A stretch of 64,000 bases of DNA from positions 124,001 to 188,000 of the forward strand of contig JAMDHS010000041.1 in the NCBI GenBank assembly GCA_029717555.1, read 5' to 3'. Below are positions 24,119 to 34,356 of the stretch, one piece after another. Positions within the stretch are counted from its first letter, which is position 1; each line of letters starts with the position of its first letter. This DNA is from Peribolospora baueri (Eukaryota; Basidiomycota; Peribolosporomycetes; Peribolosporales; Peribolosporaceae). The translations under genes and the position numbers were made by a program. The notes under the pieces were generated by a model. It saw nothing but the letters and a program-made list of their open reading frames with translations, was not told the DNA's origin and searched no databases.

Positions 24119-26369
24119 ATGGACAAGGCGCAGACTCCAAGGGCCGGGCCCGACTTCAATGTTCTCATCGTAGGAGCGGGAGGAATCAACTTTGGTAAGA
24201 CCTGAGCCAAGGTCCACTAGCACACGTTTCTTGGGCAAAAGTTCATAGCTCAGGTTCAACACCGCCCACCGGCGCTTCTTCCCTCAGGCTGTGACGAAGG
24301 TCCCTGGAACCACTCCATTCGCCTAGAGCACAAGTTGGGCCCTCGCCTGAAGGTAGTCGGTCTCATCGACCCATTCATAGGTCGCTCCATGGAAGTCCTG
24401 CGCAAGAAGCGGGACAGCTTCGTCCTTCCTGCTTACGAAGGCACCGTCCCATACAAAGATGTGGATGAGGCGAAGAAAGATTTGGGAGAACCAGGAGGGA
24501 GCAGGTGGCCGAGGTGAGCACGTGGAGTGTTGGAGGAGGCACCACCCCTCGCAGCTGGAGCATCTCACGGTAGCACGCGGCGAAGTAGAACAAGTCGAAG
24601 AGATGGAGGCGAGGCGGTGCCGGCGCCAGCAAAATCATCGCCGCCCGGAGAGCGAAGCGCGCATCCGGACAACCTTCCAGAGCGTGTTTAGTCTATCTAT
24701 TTCCGTCTGACGTGGCTCTCTCCTCGCTCGTCCTCGGAGCAGAGCTATTATTCTCGGTGCCCCACCTGCCTTCCGCGGTTCCCTCGCCGCTCCACGCAAC
24801 CTCGAGGCCACTCTGACGACAGCTTTCCCTGGCGTTCCTCTATTCGTTGAAAAACCGGTTTCGACAGACACTGCTGAGAATGCGTACAAAGTCGCGGGCA
24901 TGTTGGAAGAACGGGGGACTCTTGTCGGGGTTGGATATGTGATGCGATATTTGAAAGGTATGTGGTACACAAGGACATCGGCTCATTCAGTCAATCTCGG
25001 CTCATTGTCGGCAGCCGTCTTCCTATTCTCGGCCTTTCCTGTTGGCAGCCGTCCAAGAGATGAAGTAAACGTCAGCTGGCCTGTAGCTCCTCTTATCGAA
25101 CCGAACTGAGTATCTTTTCTGCTGTCTTCGCTTCAGGAACATCCTTGCACAGAACAACCTCAAGGTGATGGCGACGAACGCTCGGTACGCCATGGCATAG
25201 TACGTACGGAATTGCTTAAGCTACTTTCGGCAACCTTGGCTTCATGACTCATTCTCTGCCCTGATCACCGAAGCCCGAAGGCGAACAAATGGGAATGGTG
25301 GGACAAGACGAGGTCTTGCGGACGTGAGCACATCATTTGAAGCGGCCCTGAGGTCTTTCTGTCCGCTTCAGTGCTGAAGTCCGCTTTTACATGACAACAG
25401 CTATCGTTGAGCAAGCTACCCACTTTGTGGACCTCTGTCGCTACCTGGCCGGAGAGGTCGACACCACCTCCGTGTTAGCTCACTCGCTCGAGCACGATGA
25501 ATCTGCGGGCAAGCTGAGCAAGATGTCAAGGGACTTTGACGAGAACGACATCGCGCCCGACAACCGTATTCCCAGGATCACCAGTGCCATTTGGAAGTAT
25601 GAAAGCGGCGCAGTTGGGAGTTTGACGCATGCCGTGGCTCTTCAAGGTAAGAGCGGTAAAATAAAGCAAAAAGCGCTTATACTGTCGATCCGCTACGTAC
25701 CAGTTTCTTCATTTCGTCATTTCGTATTGTCTCTTCCATTCGGGTTTTGATTTGACAGGCACACGGTACATGACAGAGCTGGAAGTATACGCTGACGGTT
25801 GGTTGCTCAAGCTGGTGGATCCGTACAATGATCCGACGCTGCACATATGGTGAGGACGTTCGTTGCGGGTTCGTCCATCCTACCCGACACTGATGAGTTC
25901 GACTTGCCTTTTTCTAGGGGTCCGGAGGACGATACCGTCAGTGAGTACCTCGTGTTTACCTGCGACCTCTTATAAAGGCAACGTGTCTCTGAGATGCTGT
26001 TTCGTTTGACACGCAGAAATATCGAAATTCTTGGACGATGATCCGTTCTACACAGGTGAGCCTCCTCCGACCCTCTCTGGACAGGGAAGCACTGAAATCT
26101 AACCATTTCAGCTTCGCCTGTTAGAAATCTCTCGCTTCATCGACCAAGTGGAAGGTGTTCCTCCTGAGGAGTCGCCTATCTTGAGCAGCTACTTAGATGC
26201 AGTGAAGACGTACGAGCTGGTAAGCCTTCCATATTCTTGTCCGGCTTGTGACTGTGACAGTGTTGTCCAAACTGCATTCCTCAACAATGCTGCGTCGTCT
26301 TGCCTCTATGATCGTTGGGCTCGATAGACCTGGGCCATCCGCCTCGCTTCAGAGCGGGGTCACAAGTAG
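24119..26369 (+). CDS. Gfo/Idh/MocA family oxidoreductase
   Basis: NAD(P)-dependent oxidoreductase of the glucose-fructose oxidoreductase/inositol dehydrogenase family. The start gives MDKAQTPRAGPDF, then a Rossmann strand and loop VLIVGAGGINFG. Further exons give HKLGPRLKVVGLIDPFIGRS, AIILGAPPAFRGSLA, the family signature VPLFVEKPVSTDTAENAYKV, and GVGYVMRYLK. The catalytic-domain part contains IVEQATHFVDLCRYLAGEVD with the HxxD-type active-site helix, AIWKYESGAVGSLTHA, and a final exon TWAIRLASERGHK ending at TAG 26367-26369. About ten short introns interrupt it. Substrate cannot be predicted. Its place between an SDR and a sugar transporter suggests carbohydrate or polyol oxidation. The outer limits are well supported, while one N-terminal exon (about 24500-24730) is not resolved. 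Confidence 0.82.
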
Positions 26370-27031
26370 ACGAGTAGTTGTTTTGGAGACGCCGCGCCAT
26401 TGCCATGCCATGTTCTGTATCTCTCCTTCCTGCGCGTAACGCGAATCGGCAGTCTTCGGACCCGTGATCGGTCGCCGCGATAGGACACCGGCGCACACGT
26501 TGGGGTTGATGATTCACCCTCGGAAAAGCAAAAGGCTCGCTCGGCGGCCAACGTGTTACGGTTCAACCTGGAGATTCCCAAGATAGACGAGCAGTCCGTG
26601 CATTGCAACGGAATCGACAAGTGTGCAGACCGGTCCTCGGGCGCCACATTTCTCTCCACCTTGCAAGTCGGTCCGGCATCGCAGGCAGGCACATGCCGCC
26701 AGTGAGAGAAGAAGAGGGATTTGGTTCCGCGGTGTTGGAACAGCCTTACGGTGCCCGTTGCGGGGCTCCTCATCCTTGGGCGTGCCTGACGAGTGGGATA
26801 CGGATCACGACGTCGTCGGCTTGCTTGCTTGTCGCAGGACGGGAAGGCGAGAGGACATGAAAGGGGACCATGCAGCTGCTCTGACAGTGCTGTCTTCCCG
26901 CAGGATATCTCTTTCGTTCTTCCGGGTGTCGTCGTATTGATGCCCGCTATATAGAGCCCCCCAATCGTATCTTGTCCGGATATCGTTCTTCCTTTCCCAG
27001 CTCTTGTTCCCCTCGCTCAGCTCCCTCGGTC
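26370..27031 (+). promoter_or_regulatory. Upstream region of the sugar transporter
   Basis: The 662 bp between the oxidoreductase stop and the transporter ATG contain no supported gene. A TATATA at 26948-26953 lies about 80 bp before the ATG. A GCGGGGCTC near 26760 resembles the SYGGGG site of Mig1/CreA-type glucose repressors, but one such match in GC-rich DNA is weak evidence. Confidence 0.4.
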
Positions 27032-29362
27032 ATGAAGGACGATTACGCCACACCGGCTTATACCAGGCTCAAGAACAACACTAACCCGCACTGGTGGCGA
27101 GACCCTGGACTTAGAAAGCTCAACTTTTACGTCGCCGTCTTGCTCTTGACGCAATGCGCTTTTGGGTATGATGGCGCGCTCGTCAACGGTCTTCAGACCA
27201 TCCCGGCTTGGCAGTCGGCCATGAATGTGAGCAGCAACTGGCAGAAAGTTTCTCATCGTGGATGACTGGTGACTGACTGGTCCATGACCCTTCGGCTACA
27301 GTATCCAAAGGGCATCATCCTCTGTGGGATTGGCGCCGCTTATTCCATGGGCGCCTTGACCTCCGGCGCAATCTCTTCGTTAGTGCTTCTCTCGGTCACC
27401 GTCACCCCACTCGGGTTGTCTTTGGTTGTGAGGCTTGGGGACCTCAATGTGCGTTCCGCTGCTGCATGTGTTGACAGATTCCTCTGACAATGGCTTCATA
27501 CAGGCACATTGCCGACCGCTCGGGAAGAAAGTGGGCATAAGCGAGAAGCCAGTATTGGGAGAGCTCATTTGAGATGAAAAGACTTGCGTGACCTCTTCTT
27601 TGTCATCTCAATCCTGACTGTGCAAAACACAGGTACAGTGTAGTGATTGGCGCGGTCATCGTCGTCGCCGGGTCGATTGTGACCGCCGCCGCTCCCAATC
27701 GAAACGTTTTCATTGTCGGTCGACTCATCGTAGGCATTGGTTCCATCGCCGGTGCAACAGCTGCGCCGACATTGATCACCGAGATTGCGCATCCTCGCCA
27801 ACGAGCCCCTGTCACCTCATGTATCATACTTGTTATGTAAGTTGCCTTCCCTCAGGTGTCTGAGAGCCGCCGTGTCGACGCTGATACTCCAATCGCCTTA
27901 TTTTGGGGCCATCTACCCATCTATGTTTCAGGGCGGGCCCGTCCTTGTGCAACTCATCTTCATTTGGTTTGTGGTGCGTCCACGTTCAATCTCCGACGGG
28001 AACTGGTGGTCTTTCTCTTGTCTCATATCTTATCTTTTGATCTATAGCCTGAGAGCCCTTGATGGTACGTCAAGAAAGGCCGCGTCGACGACGCCAGGGC
28101 GGTGCTGGCAAGATACCACGCCAACGGCGACATTAATGACGAGCTCGTGAACTGGGAGGTCGAGGAAATCGTTAATGGTGAGAAAAGTGCCCATCATGCC
28201 GACTGGTCACTACATACATACTCATTTGGTCTCTCCGCTCTTCATGGACCCGTTAGCCCTTATGGAAGAAGAGCGAAGGGCAGAAGGCTGGAGCGCCTTC
28301 TTCAAGACGCCCGGCAACCGGCGCCGCTTCTGGATCGTCGTGGCCGTGGCCGTGTTTGCCCGGTGGAATGGAGTAGGACTCGTGTCTTACTATCTGGCCC
28401 CCATCCTGACATCTGTCGGCATCACCAACCCGCCGTCGCAGGGGGCAACCAACGGCGGTCTCCAAATCTGGAACCTCATCTGTGCTGTCGGCGGCAGCAT
28501 GGCTGTTGACAAACTTGGAAGGCGAGCGCTGTGGCTCAGCTCGACGGTGGCAATGCTGATTTGCTATGTTGTGCGTAAAACCTGAGGTGAACGCTTGCTT
28601 AAGGGATTCCTCAGGTGACTGACTCGCTCGTCTGGAACCCCTTTTATCTAACAGATTATCACCGCATGCTCGGCTGACTATGCTAACCACGGTAACACGG
28701 CTTCGGGTGGCACCGTCGTCGCATTAGTTTTCATCTACTACGGAGTGCGTTGATGTTTGCTTATATGTGCCAATGTGCGGCATATCTCTGACCTGTCTCC
28801 TTCCCTTTCGATAGTCCTACTATGTGGCGTATACCCCTCTCCTGGTCGCTTATCCTGCGGAGCTGCTACCCTACGGTCTACGCGCAAAGGGCATGTCCAT
28901 CATGAGGACCTTCGTGTTCTTGGCCCTCGTCTTCAACCAGCTGGTACGCGGTTAATCAAGCCGAACCTTTTCAAACGGACTACTCACCCTTTCCAACTTC
29001 TTGTGACAGGTCAACCCGATCGCTCTTGACTCTATCGGGTGGAAGTACTACACGGTCTATATTGCAGCCCTCGTCTTCATCTTTGTCATCATTTGGTCCT
29101 TCTTCCCCGAAACCCGCGGACGTAGCCTTGAAGAGGTGAGCTTTGAGCCGCAACCTCCCTCAACCGTCTTCATGTCTCTGTCGTTCGCACGCTTGTCCAG
29201 GTCGCGGAGATTTTCGACGGCAAGGACATTCGTCCCCAGATGGAGCACGTTGGGCATCAAGACTACAACGGTGTTGGTGTGGCTGCTAGCAAGGACACGG
29301 AAGCGAGGTCGGACGAGGGAGACAAGCCGCTTGCGGAGCATGCCCACCGCGAGTTTGCGTGA
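27032..29362 (+). CDS. MFS sugar transporter (hexose/disaccharide permease type)
   Basis: Plasma-membrane sugar/H+ symporter-type protein of the major facilitator superfamily. It begins MKDDYATPAYTRLKNN, then a first membrane segment with CAFGYDGALVNGLQ, the sugar-porter TM1 pattern. Later exons give HIADRSGRK (the D-R-x-GR-R/K loop), VGRLIVGIGSIAGATAAPTL, the PESPRWYVKKGR motif after TM6, and VNPIALDSIGWKYYTVYIAA followed by FFPETRGRSLEEVAEIFDGK, the PETRG motif after TM12. The C-terminal cytosolic tail ends at TGA 29360-29362. About twelve membrane segments can be placed over at least nine exons, for roughly 520-540 residues. The PESPRW and PETRG motifs support the sugar-porter assignment; the substrate is unknown. 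It is convergent with TVP38. Confidence 0.88.
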
Positions 29363-30047
29363 CCGGCGTTCGAGTCGTCTCCCATATCGCTAAATAAGGG
29401 TCCAGGCGTGCTTGGCTGGCCTTTGGAGCCTGACACTGTGTCTCCCGGCGTTGAGATTCGCTATTTGGATATCCTTGAGTTTACTAATGTGTTGTGACTT
29501 CAGGAGTTGCACTGGTGTCGAGGAGTGCTTATTAAACATGCAAATGTCCGCACCGGTAGCAGGGATGCGACGTGCTGTCGAACCACCAAGAGCGTAAAGG
29601 TCCGCTTAAAGATATACTTTTCGACACGCTGTCACAATACCCGAGGCATCCTTAGCGACGACCGATACGTGTCTATGCGGCTGCCGCGACATCGTTGACC
29701 TGAATGTCGTGCAGCTGATGTTGTTTCATTTACCTTCAGCGAGTGCAAAGCGAAACCAAGTCCTTGATCACTCCTTGTAAGTCGGCGTCGCGGTGTCCCG
29801 CTAAAAATACATTATCTAAAGGGTGTCGTGTATCCCGATCGAAACAAGCGAGAAAAGGATAAAGGAATCCGAAAAGGTGGCAGACGAAGGCTTCCGTCTG
29901 GGATAACACTAATCTGTAGAGGAGAGAGAGGTAGCGCGTGCACGGCCCTTTGCCAGCCGTTCATATGCACTGCGCCGTACCCGTGTCCTTGCCGACGATA
30001 GGTACGGGGCGTTTTTCCATCTCCCTCTTATCCCTCTTCGTGGATCG
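29363..30047. other. Convergent intergenic interval
   Basis: The interval holds the 3' flanks of the sugar transporter (+) and TVP38 (-). I searched both strands for a tRNA T-loop signature and for conserved protein motifs and saw none. Short open frames here carry no recognisable features. Confidence 0.5.
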
Positions 30048-32243
30048 CTAGCCGTCGTCCTCGCTAAAACGCCAAGAATCCCAAGTATCCGTCTCCTCCC
30101 CTCCCTCCTGATTTGCGCCTCTTCCCTCCTCCAACTCTGCCTCGGCGAGCAATCTCTCCTCCTCCAGTGAAGCGCGGCCATCATCTCTCCTCCCGACATT
30201 CGCACGTGTGTTGAAAGGCAGATCGCCAGCGCCCGTCGAGGACCCTTTGCGAGCTCGTATCGCTTCGACGCGCTTCATAGTCGAGCGATAGACAAAGATG
30301 CCCGTGAATATGGAGACGATCACGCCTAAGACGATGTAGACGCCTAAAATGCGCGGAAAATGACAGAGTGGAGAAGGAAAAGTACATCAGATATCAATTC
30401 TAGAACCTCCGCCGCCGCCTCTCGATGAACGGCGATCAACATCGCGGTCAGAGTAAACAGGGGAGATTCGCCGGGCTATCATGACGCCCGCTCAGATGCT
30501 TACCATTGAGAATCTTATCTGTGAGATGCATCTTGTTTCTCCTCTCATCGTCCAGCAGCTCGTACATCCGCGAGCCGATGAAGACGTGTAGTAGGAGCTT
30601 CGGAGTGATGAGACTGGATAGGAGAGGCCAAAAGGGCGGGAGGAGTGAAGCAGAACAGACGATCAGTTTGTCCCGGTGAGCGACCCGTTCCGACCTGAAA
30701 GCCAATGATAAGAGGGTTGATGGATGCAGGCGCCTCTGCTCACAGCGTCGCAAACAGGAATTGAGCTAACGAGACGCTCTCGACGGACTGTACCAAGTGC
30801 AAATAGCAAGCTTTAAAGTGAGTTGGCGAGTTCGTACCGCCAAGCCTTCCTTAAATTTGCGCGACCCACCGCAAAGAACAGATTAGAGTCTACCAGCCGA
30901 TCAAAGCGTCAAGAAAGATGGCGGTCAGCTAGACGTCCCGGGGGGTGTGACGCTGTCCGCTCGACGGCGGAAAGTCAAAGCTTACAAGTGAAGGGAAAAG
31001 GACAGAGACGGATGAGGATGACGAGGCGAGTACCCTCCTGGCGAACAGCCTCGGCCAGTGCCTCGAACCTCTCGTCCGACTTGAGTAGCGGGGCAAAGCG
31101 ATTGATTGCTAGCCGCAGAACGAGGAAGGAGGACAAGGAGCCGATGAGGCACTGCATGCGGCACCGAAGGAAAGGGGAATGTACGAGCAAACGTAAGCGA
31201 GAACCCATTCTTCCGTCCGACATCTCTACCTGGCGACTCCAGTCCGGACGCACTCACCCCGGCAGCGGCCACAAACCAACCGGGCATGCCGTAGGCGATG
31301 CCTGCCATGGTTACTATTGTGCCATATCCGATGACGGGAGGGAACGCTGTCACCGTCATGGCGGAGATGAGCAGAAGCCAACCGAGTGGGAAGTTACGGA
31401 TGCCACGCGCCAGTATAGCGATCCCTGGAAAGAGAGAAAGGAACAGGGGAAGAGGGAGAGAGAATACGAACAGTCAGTTCGGCGTGCGGCCCTCGTACTA
31501 ATACTTCCGGGATCACGGAGGAATGGGCACTCGCAGTCGAGGATCCGCTTGGGCGAAAGGATAATGATTGTTATCAGACTGGCCACATGTATGAGCACGA
31601 TGGCCCATAGGATCACCTGCGAAGCCGCGGTGGGGCAAGAGATGCAAGTGTGCACACGAAAACAGTCAGCAAAACTGTGAGAAAGACGAGCTCGCCGTCG
31701 GAACAAATCTTGGCCTGGTGCACAAGCAAACAAAAGGTATGCACCGTTACCGACCTTGGCGCGCATCCCCATCTGCTCGTACCTCCTCGTCGCTACCCGC
31801 AAGGCCTCCCTCGCCCTCCCGCTCCACAGCTCCCACAGCGTAGCCGTCTCCATCTCTTCCACTTCCCACACAAGTCTCGCCGCCACGTCGTCTTCCTCTT
31901 CTGCCCCTGCGCCACTGCCACTGCCCTCATAGGCGGGGGAGTGGTTATCGAGAGTAGCCGAGATCGTGTCATCTCGCATCAAACCATGTGGACTCGACCC
32001 TCCCCTATCTCCTCCGGTGGAGGATGTGCTCTGAAGGGAGGACCCGGGCGCTGGAGGGGAAGGCGAGTCGCGATACCTTCGACCTAGAGCCGGTGCAGTC
32101 TCCGATGCCTTTGCGAAATGAGGAGGGGAGAGGGTACGCAGCAGCGTGCCTCCCTCCTCGTCCTCCTCGTCCGAAGGGGAGGGCGGTAGGGGAAAGGTGG
32201 AAGGCGTACGCTCCTGTTGTCGCCGTCCGCGCGGGGCAGTCAT
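30048..32243 (-). CDS. TVP38: Golgi membrane protein TVP38 (VTT/DedA/SNARE-associated family)
   Basis: Multi-pass Golgi protein of the VTT family (relatives TMEM41B/VMP1 are lipid scramblases). A long disordered N-terminus (about 160 residues, Ser/Pro/Asp-rich) precedes TLWELWSGRAREALRVATRR. Further exons supply VILWAIVLIHVASLITIIIL, FPLGWLLLISAMTVTAFPPV then IGYGTIVTMAGIAYGMPGWF, the glycine-rich VTT core, RFEALAEAVRQEGTRLVILI with LCPFPF, then YSNLFFAV, SVSLAQFLFATLITPKLLLH and VFIGSRMYELLDDE. A last membrane segment is YIVLGVIVSIFTGIFVYR, and the acidic tail ends WDSWRFSEDDG at TAG 30048-30050. The R-x-x-P-F/YSN pattern is typical of Tvp38. The gene contains about eight introns. Confidence 0.9.
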
Positions 32244-32671
32244 CCTTTCCCTGCCTAGCCGTTCTTACTTCGTGCTTTGCTTGCTCCCTGAACGCCTTGG
32301 ACGCCCTCTTTCTGTCTCGTCGTGTTCCTGGCTTGACCTCGTTCAGGCGCAGCCATTCGTCCTTCGGGCTGTCGCCCGGCCCTCCGACGCACGAGATCTC
32401 TACTGCGGCACCTATTTCGGTCGAGCGTGAACGTGGCCTCCGTCAATATCCGATCGAAGAGAGCCGAGTGCAATGTTATATTCCAACGATCATGATATTT
32501 CCTTCCACTGAATCACAGCAGCTGACTGAACATCCTATTACGATCATCAAGTAACTGGCCAGCGTGACAGGGTCTCCGTCACCGTCACCTTGGCGACGAC
32601 GCGGCACGACCTGAGAGCCGATGTGGCCAGAGCATCGCCCTTGGGCGACGCAAGACAAACGTCATAGTCGT

Positions 32672-33715
32672 TTAAGCAAGAGTCTTGTTGAAGAAGGAGA
32701 TAAGAGCGCTGATGGAGCCCTCGTAAGCGTCCTTGATCTGAGGCTTGCTCAAGTCCGGACGGCAAGCGAAGCCGTGCACGGCGCCCTCGTACGTCTTGCT
32801 GAGGTCGGAGTAGAGGCCCTTCTCCTTGGCGGCCTTGAGGAAGGCGTCCTTCTTCTCCCCCGAAAATGCATCGTCCTCCTCAGCCATGTTGAAGAGGACG
32901 GGAGTGGAGAGCTTGTCCGCCTCGGCGGGCTCGAGGAGGGAAGGGTGGTTGAAGGCGATCGCATCGGCGAGACCGGCGTTGGAGGCGAGGAAGGTGATCT
33001 TGCCTCCGTAGCAGTAGCCCGTGGCACCCACCTTACCCTCCTTCTTGAGCTCCTTGAGCACAGGCTCCGTGAGGCCCCAGGCGACGTCGGGGCTGTGGCC
33101 CTTGCCGAACCCTGCGGAGCGTGGAGAGGACATGCAGTGAGTCATTGTTCCGTCTATCGCAGATCAACAAGTGAATCGTACGAAGAGAAAGGAGACATGG
33201 GATTGAGGACGCACAAGCCATGAGGTTCTTCATGTTTTCCGTCTTCTCCTCGTCAGTGACAGTGTCGGACGTGTGGCTCTTGTGCTTCATGGCCGACTCG
33301 GGAAGAGGGTCGCCTGGAAAGTCATGGGTGAATGGCAAGATGAGGGCGGACTCAAAAAACATGGCAAAGCTCGTTTTGCCTACACGCGAGGTCGGACGCA
33401 CCCTTAAAGTAGTCAACAACGACGACCTTCCTCCCGGTCTCCTTGGCGATGCGGTCGGCCATGATCTTCGCGTTGATAGCGAGACCGAAGACGTCGGGGA
33501 GGTAAGCGACGGCGCCAGCCTTCTTGGCGTCAATCGCGGGCTCGGCCACGTAGCAGTCCGTGCCGGCGATCTTGACGATCTTACCCTCGGGCGTGCCGGG
33601 GATGACAGCGTGTTCGGTGCACTGCGGAAGACGAAGAGGCGGGAGGATAAGCCCTTGCTTTCCACCCCGGCCGACGCTGGTCGATGAGGCTGCTCACCTT
33701 GTCACAGAAAGACAT
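32672..33715 (-). CDS. Dienelactone hydrolase family protein
   Basis: Alpha/beta hydrolase of the DLH (carboxymethylenebutenolidase-like) family, likely cytosolic. Exon 1 codes only MSFCDK, followed by CTEHAVIPGTPEGKIVKIAG and AVAYLPDVFGLAINAKIMAD. After a small exon (SAMKHKSHTSDTVTDEEKTE) the main exon gives VGATGYCYGGKITFLA with the nucleophile Cys in GYCYGG, LFNMAEEDDAFSG with the acid, and AVHGFACRP with the catalytic His. The stop is at 32672-32674. Size (about 250 residues) and motif order match fungal DLH proteins, many of which have no known substrate. The upstream flank is shared with the 3' end of the giant PH gene. Confidence 0.9.
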
Positions 33716-34356
33716 GATAGGTAGGTAGATAGTAGCGATGACAGACGGTGGGAGATGGAGGATGGAGGATGAGGAAGAAAGTGTGAGCGAGGAGGTACCA
33801 ATCCGTTTTGCGGCTGCCGACGTCGGCTCTTATTTTTGTATCCTCTCCGTCCTCGCCGGCCGTCGTCTTTACTTGCCGGTCAGTACGTCAGTCCGGCGGT
33901 TCGGCCTCGGCATTATCGGCCGAGTGCTTCTAGCATAGCCGCCTGACTGCGGGCAATTAGTCCTGACTGCGGCAATCATAGTTGGCGCAAGCAGGGTGAG
34001 AACATTAACTATGAACTGCTTCCACGAGAGTGCTGCGGCCAAGCGAACAAGGAACAAGTACAAGCAGAACGGGGAGAACGAAGAATGAACGAGCAGAGGT
34101 ATATACGAGCGTAAGGGTAGATAGGTAGATAGATGGATAGGTAGAAGGGCTGGCTGGTAAAAGAACCGGCTCAAAGAGCTGTGGATACGACCTACGGTCA
34201 CCAGCACCGACAACGACAGCGTGCACTGGCCGCGATAAGGAAGAAGAGGAAGATCGACTAGTACGAGACAATTGCGTCGATGATTTGAGGTGACAAATAG
34301 GATCGACCTGGGAATACGAGCCTGCCGACTCTGGGATTCCGAGTCTGTCTTCGGGG

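Noticed and set aside
30823-31680. 285-codon + strand frame
   Set aside because: It is antisense to TVP38 exons, whose membrane motifs are unmistakable. The Arg/Ser-rich translation is a shadow.
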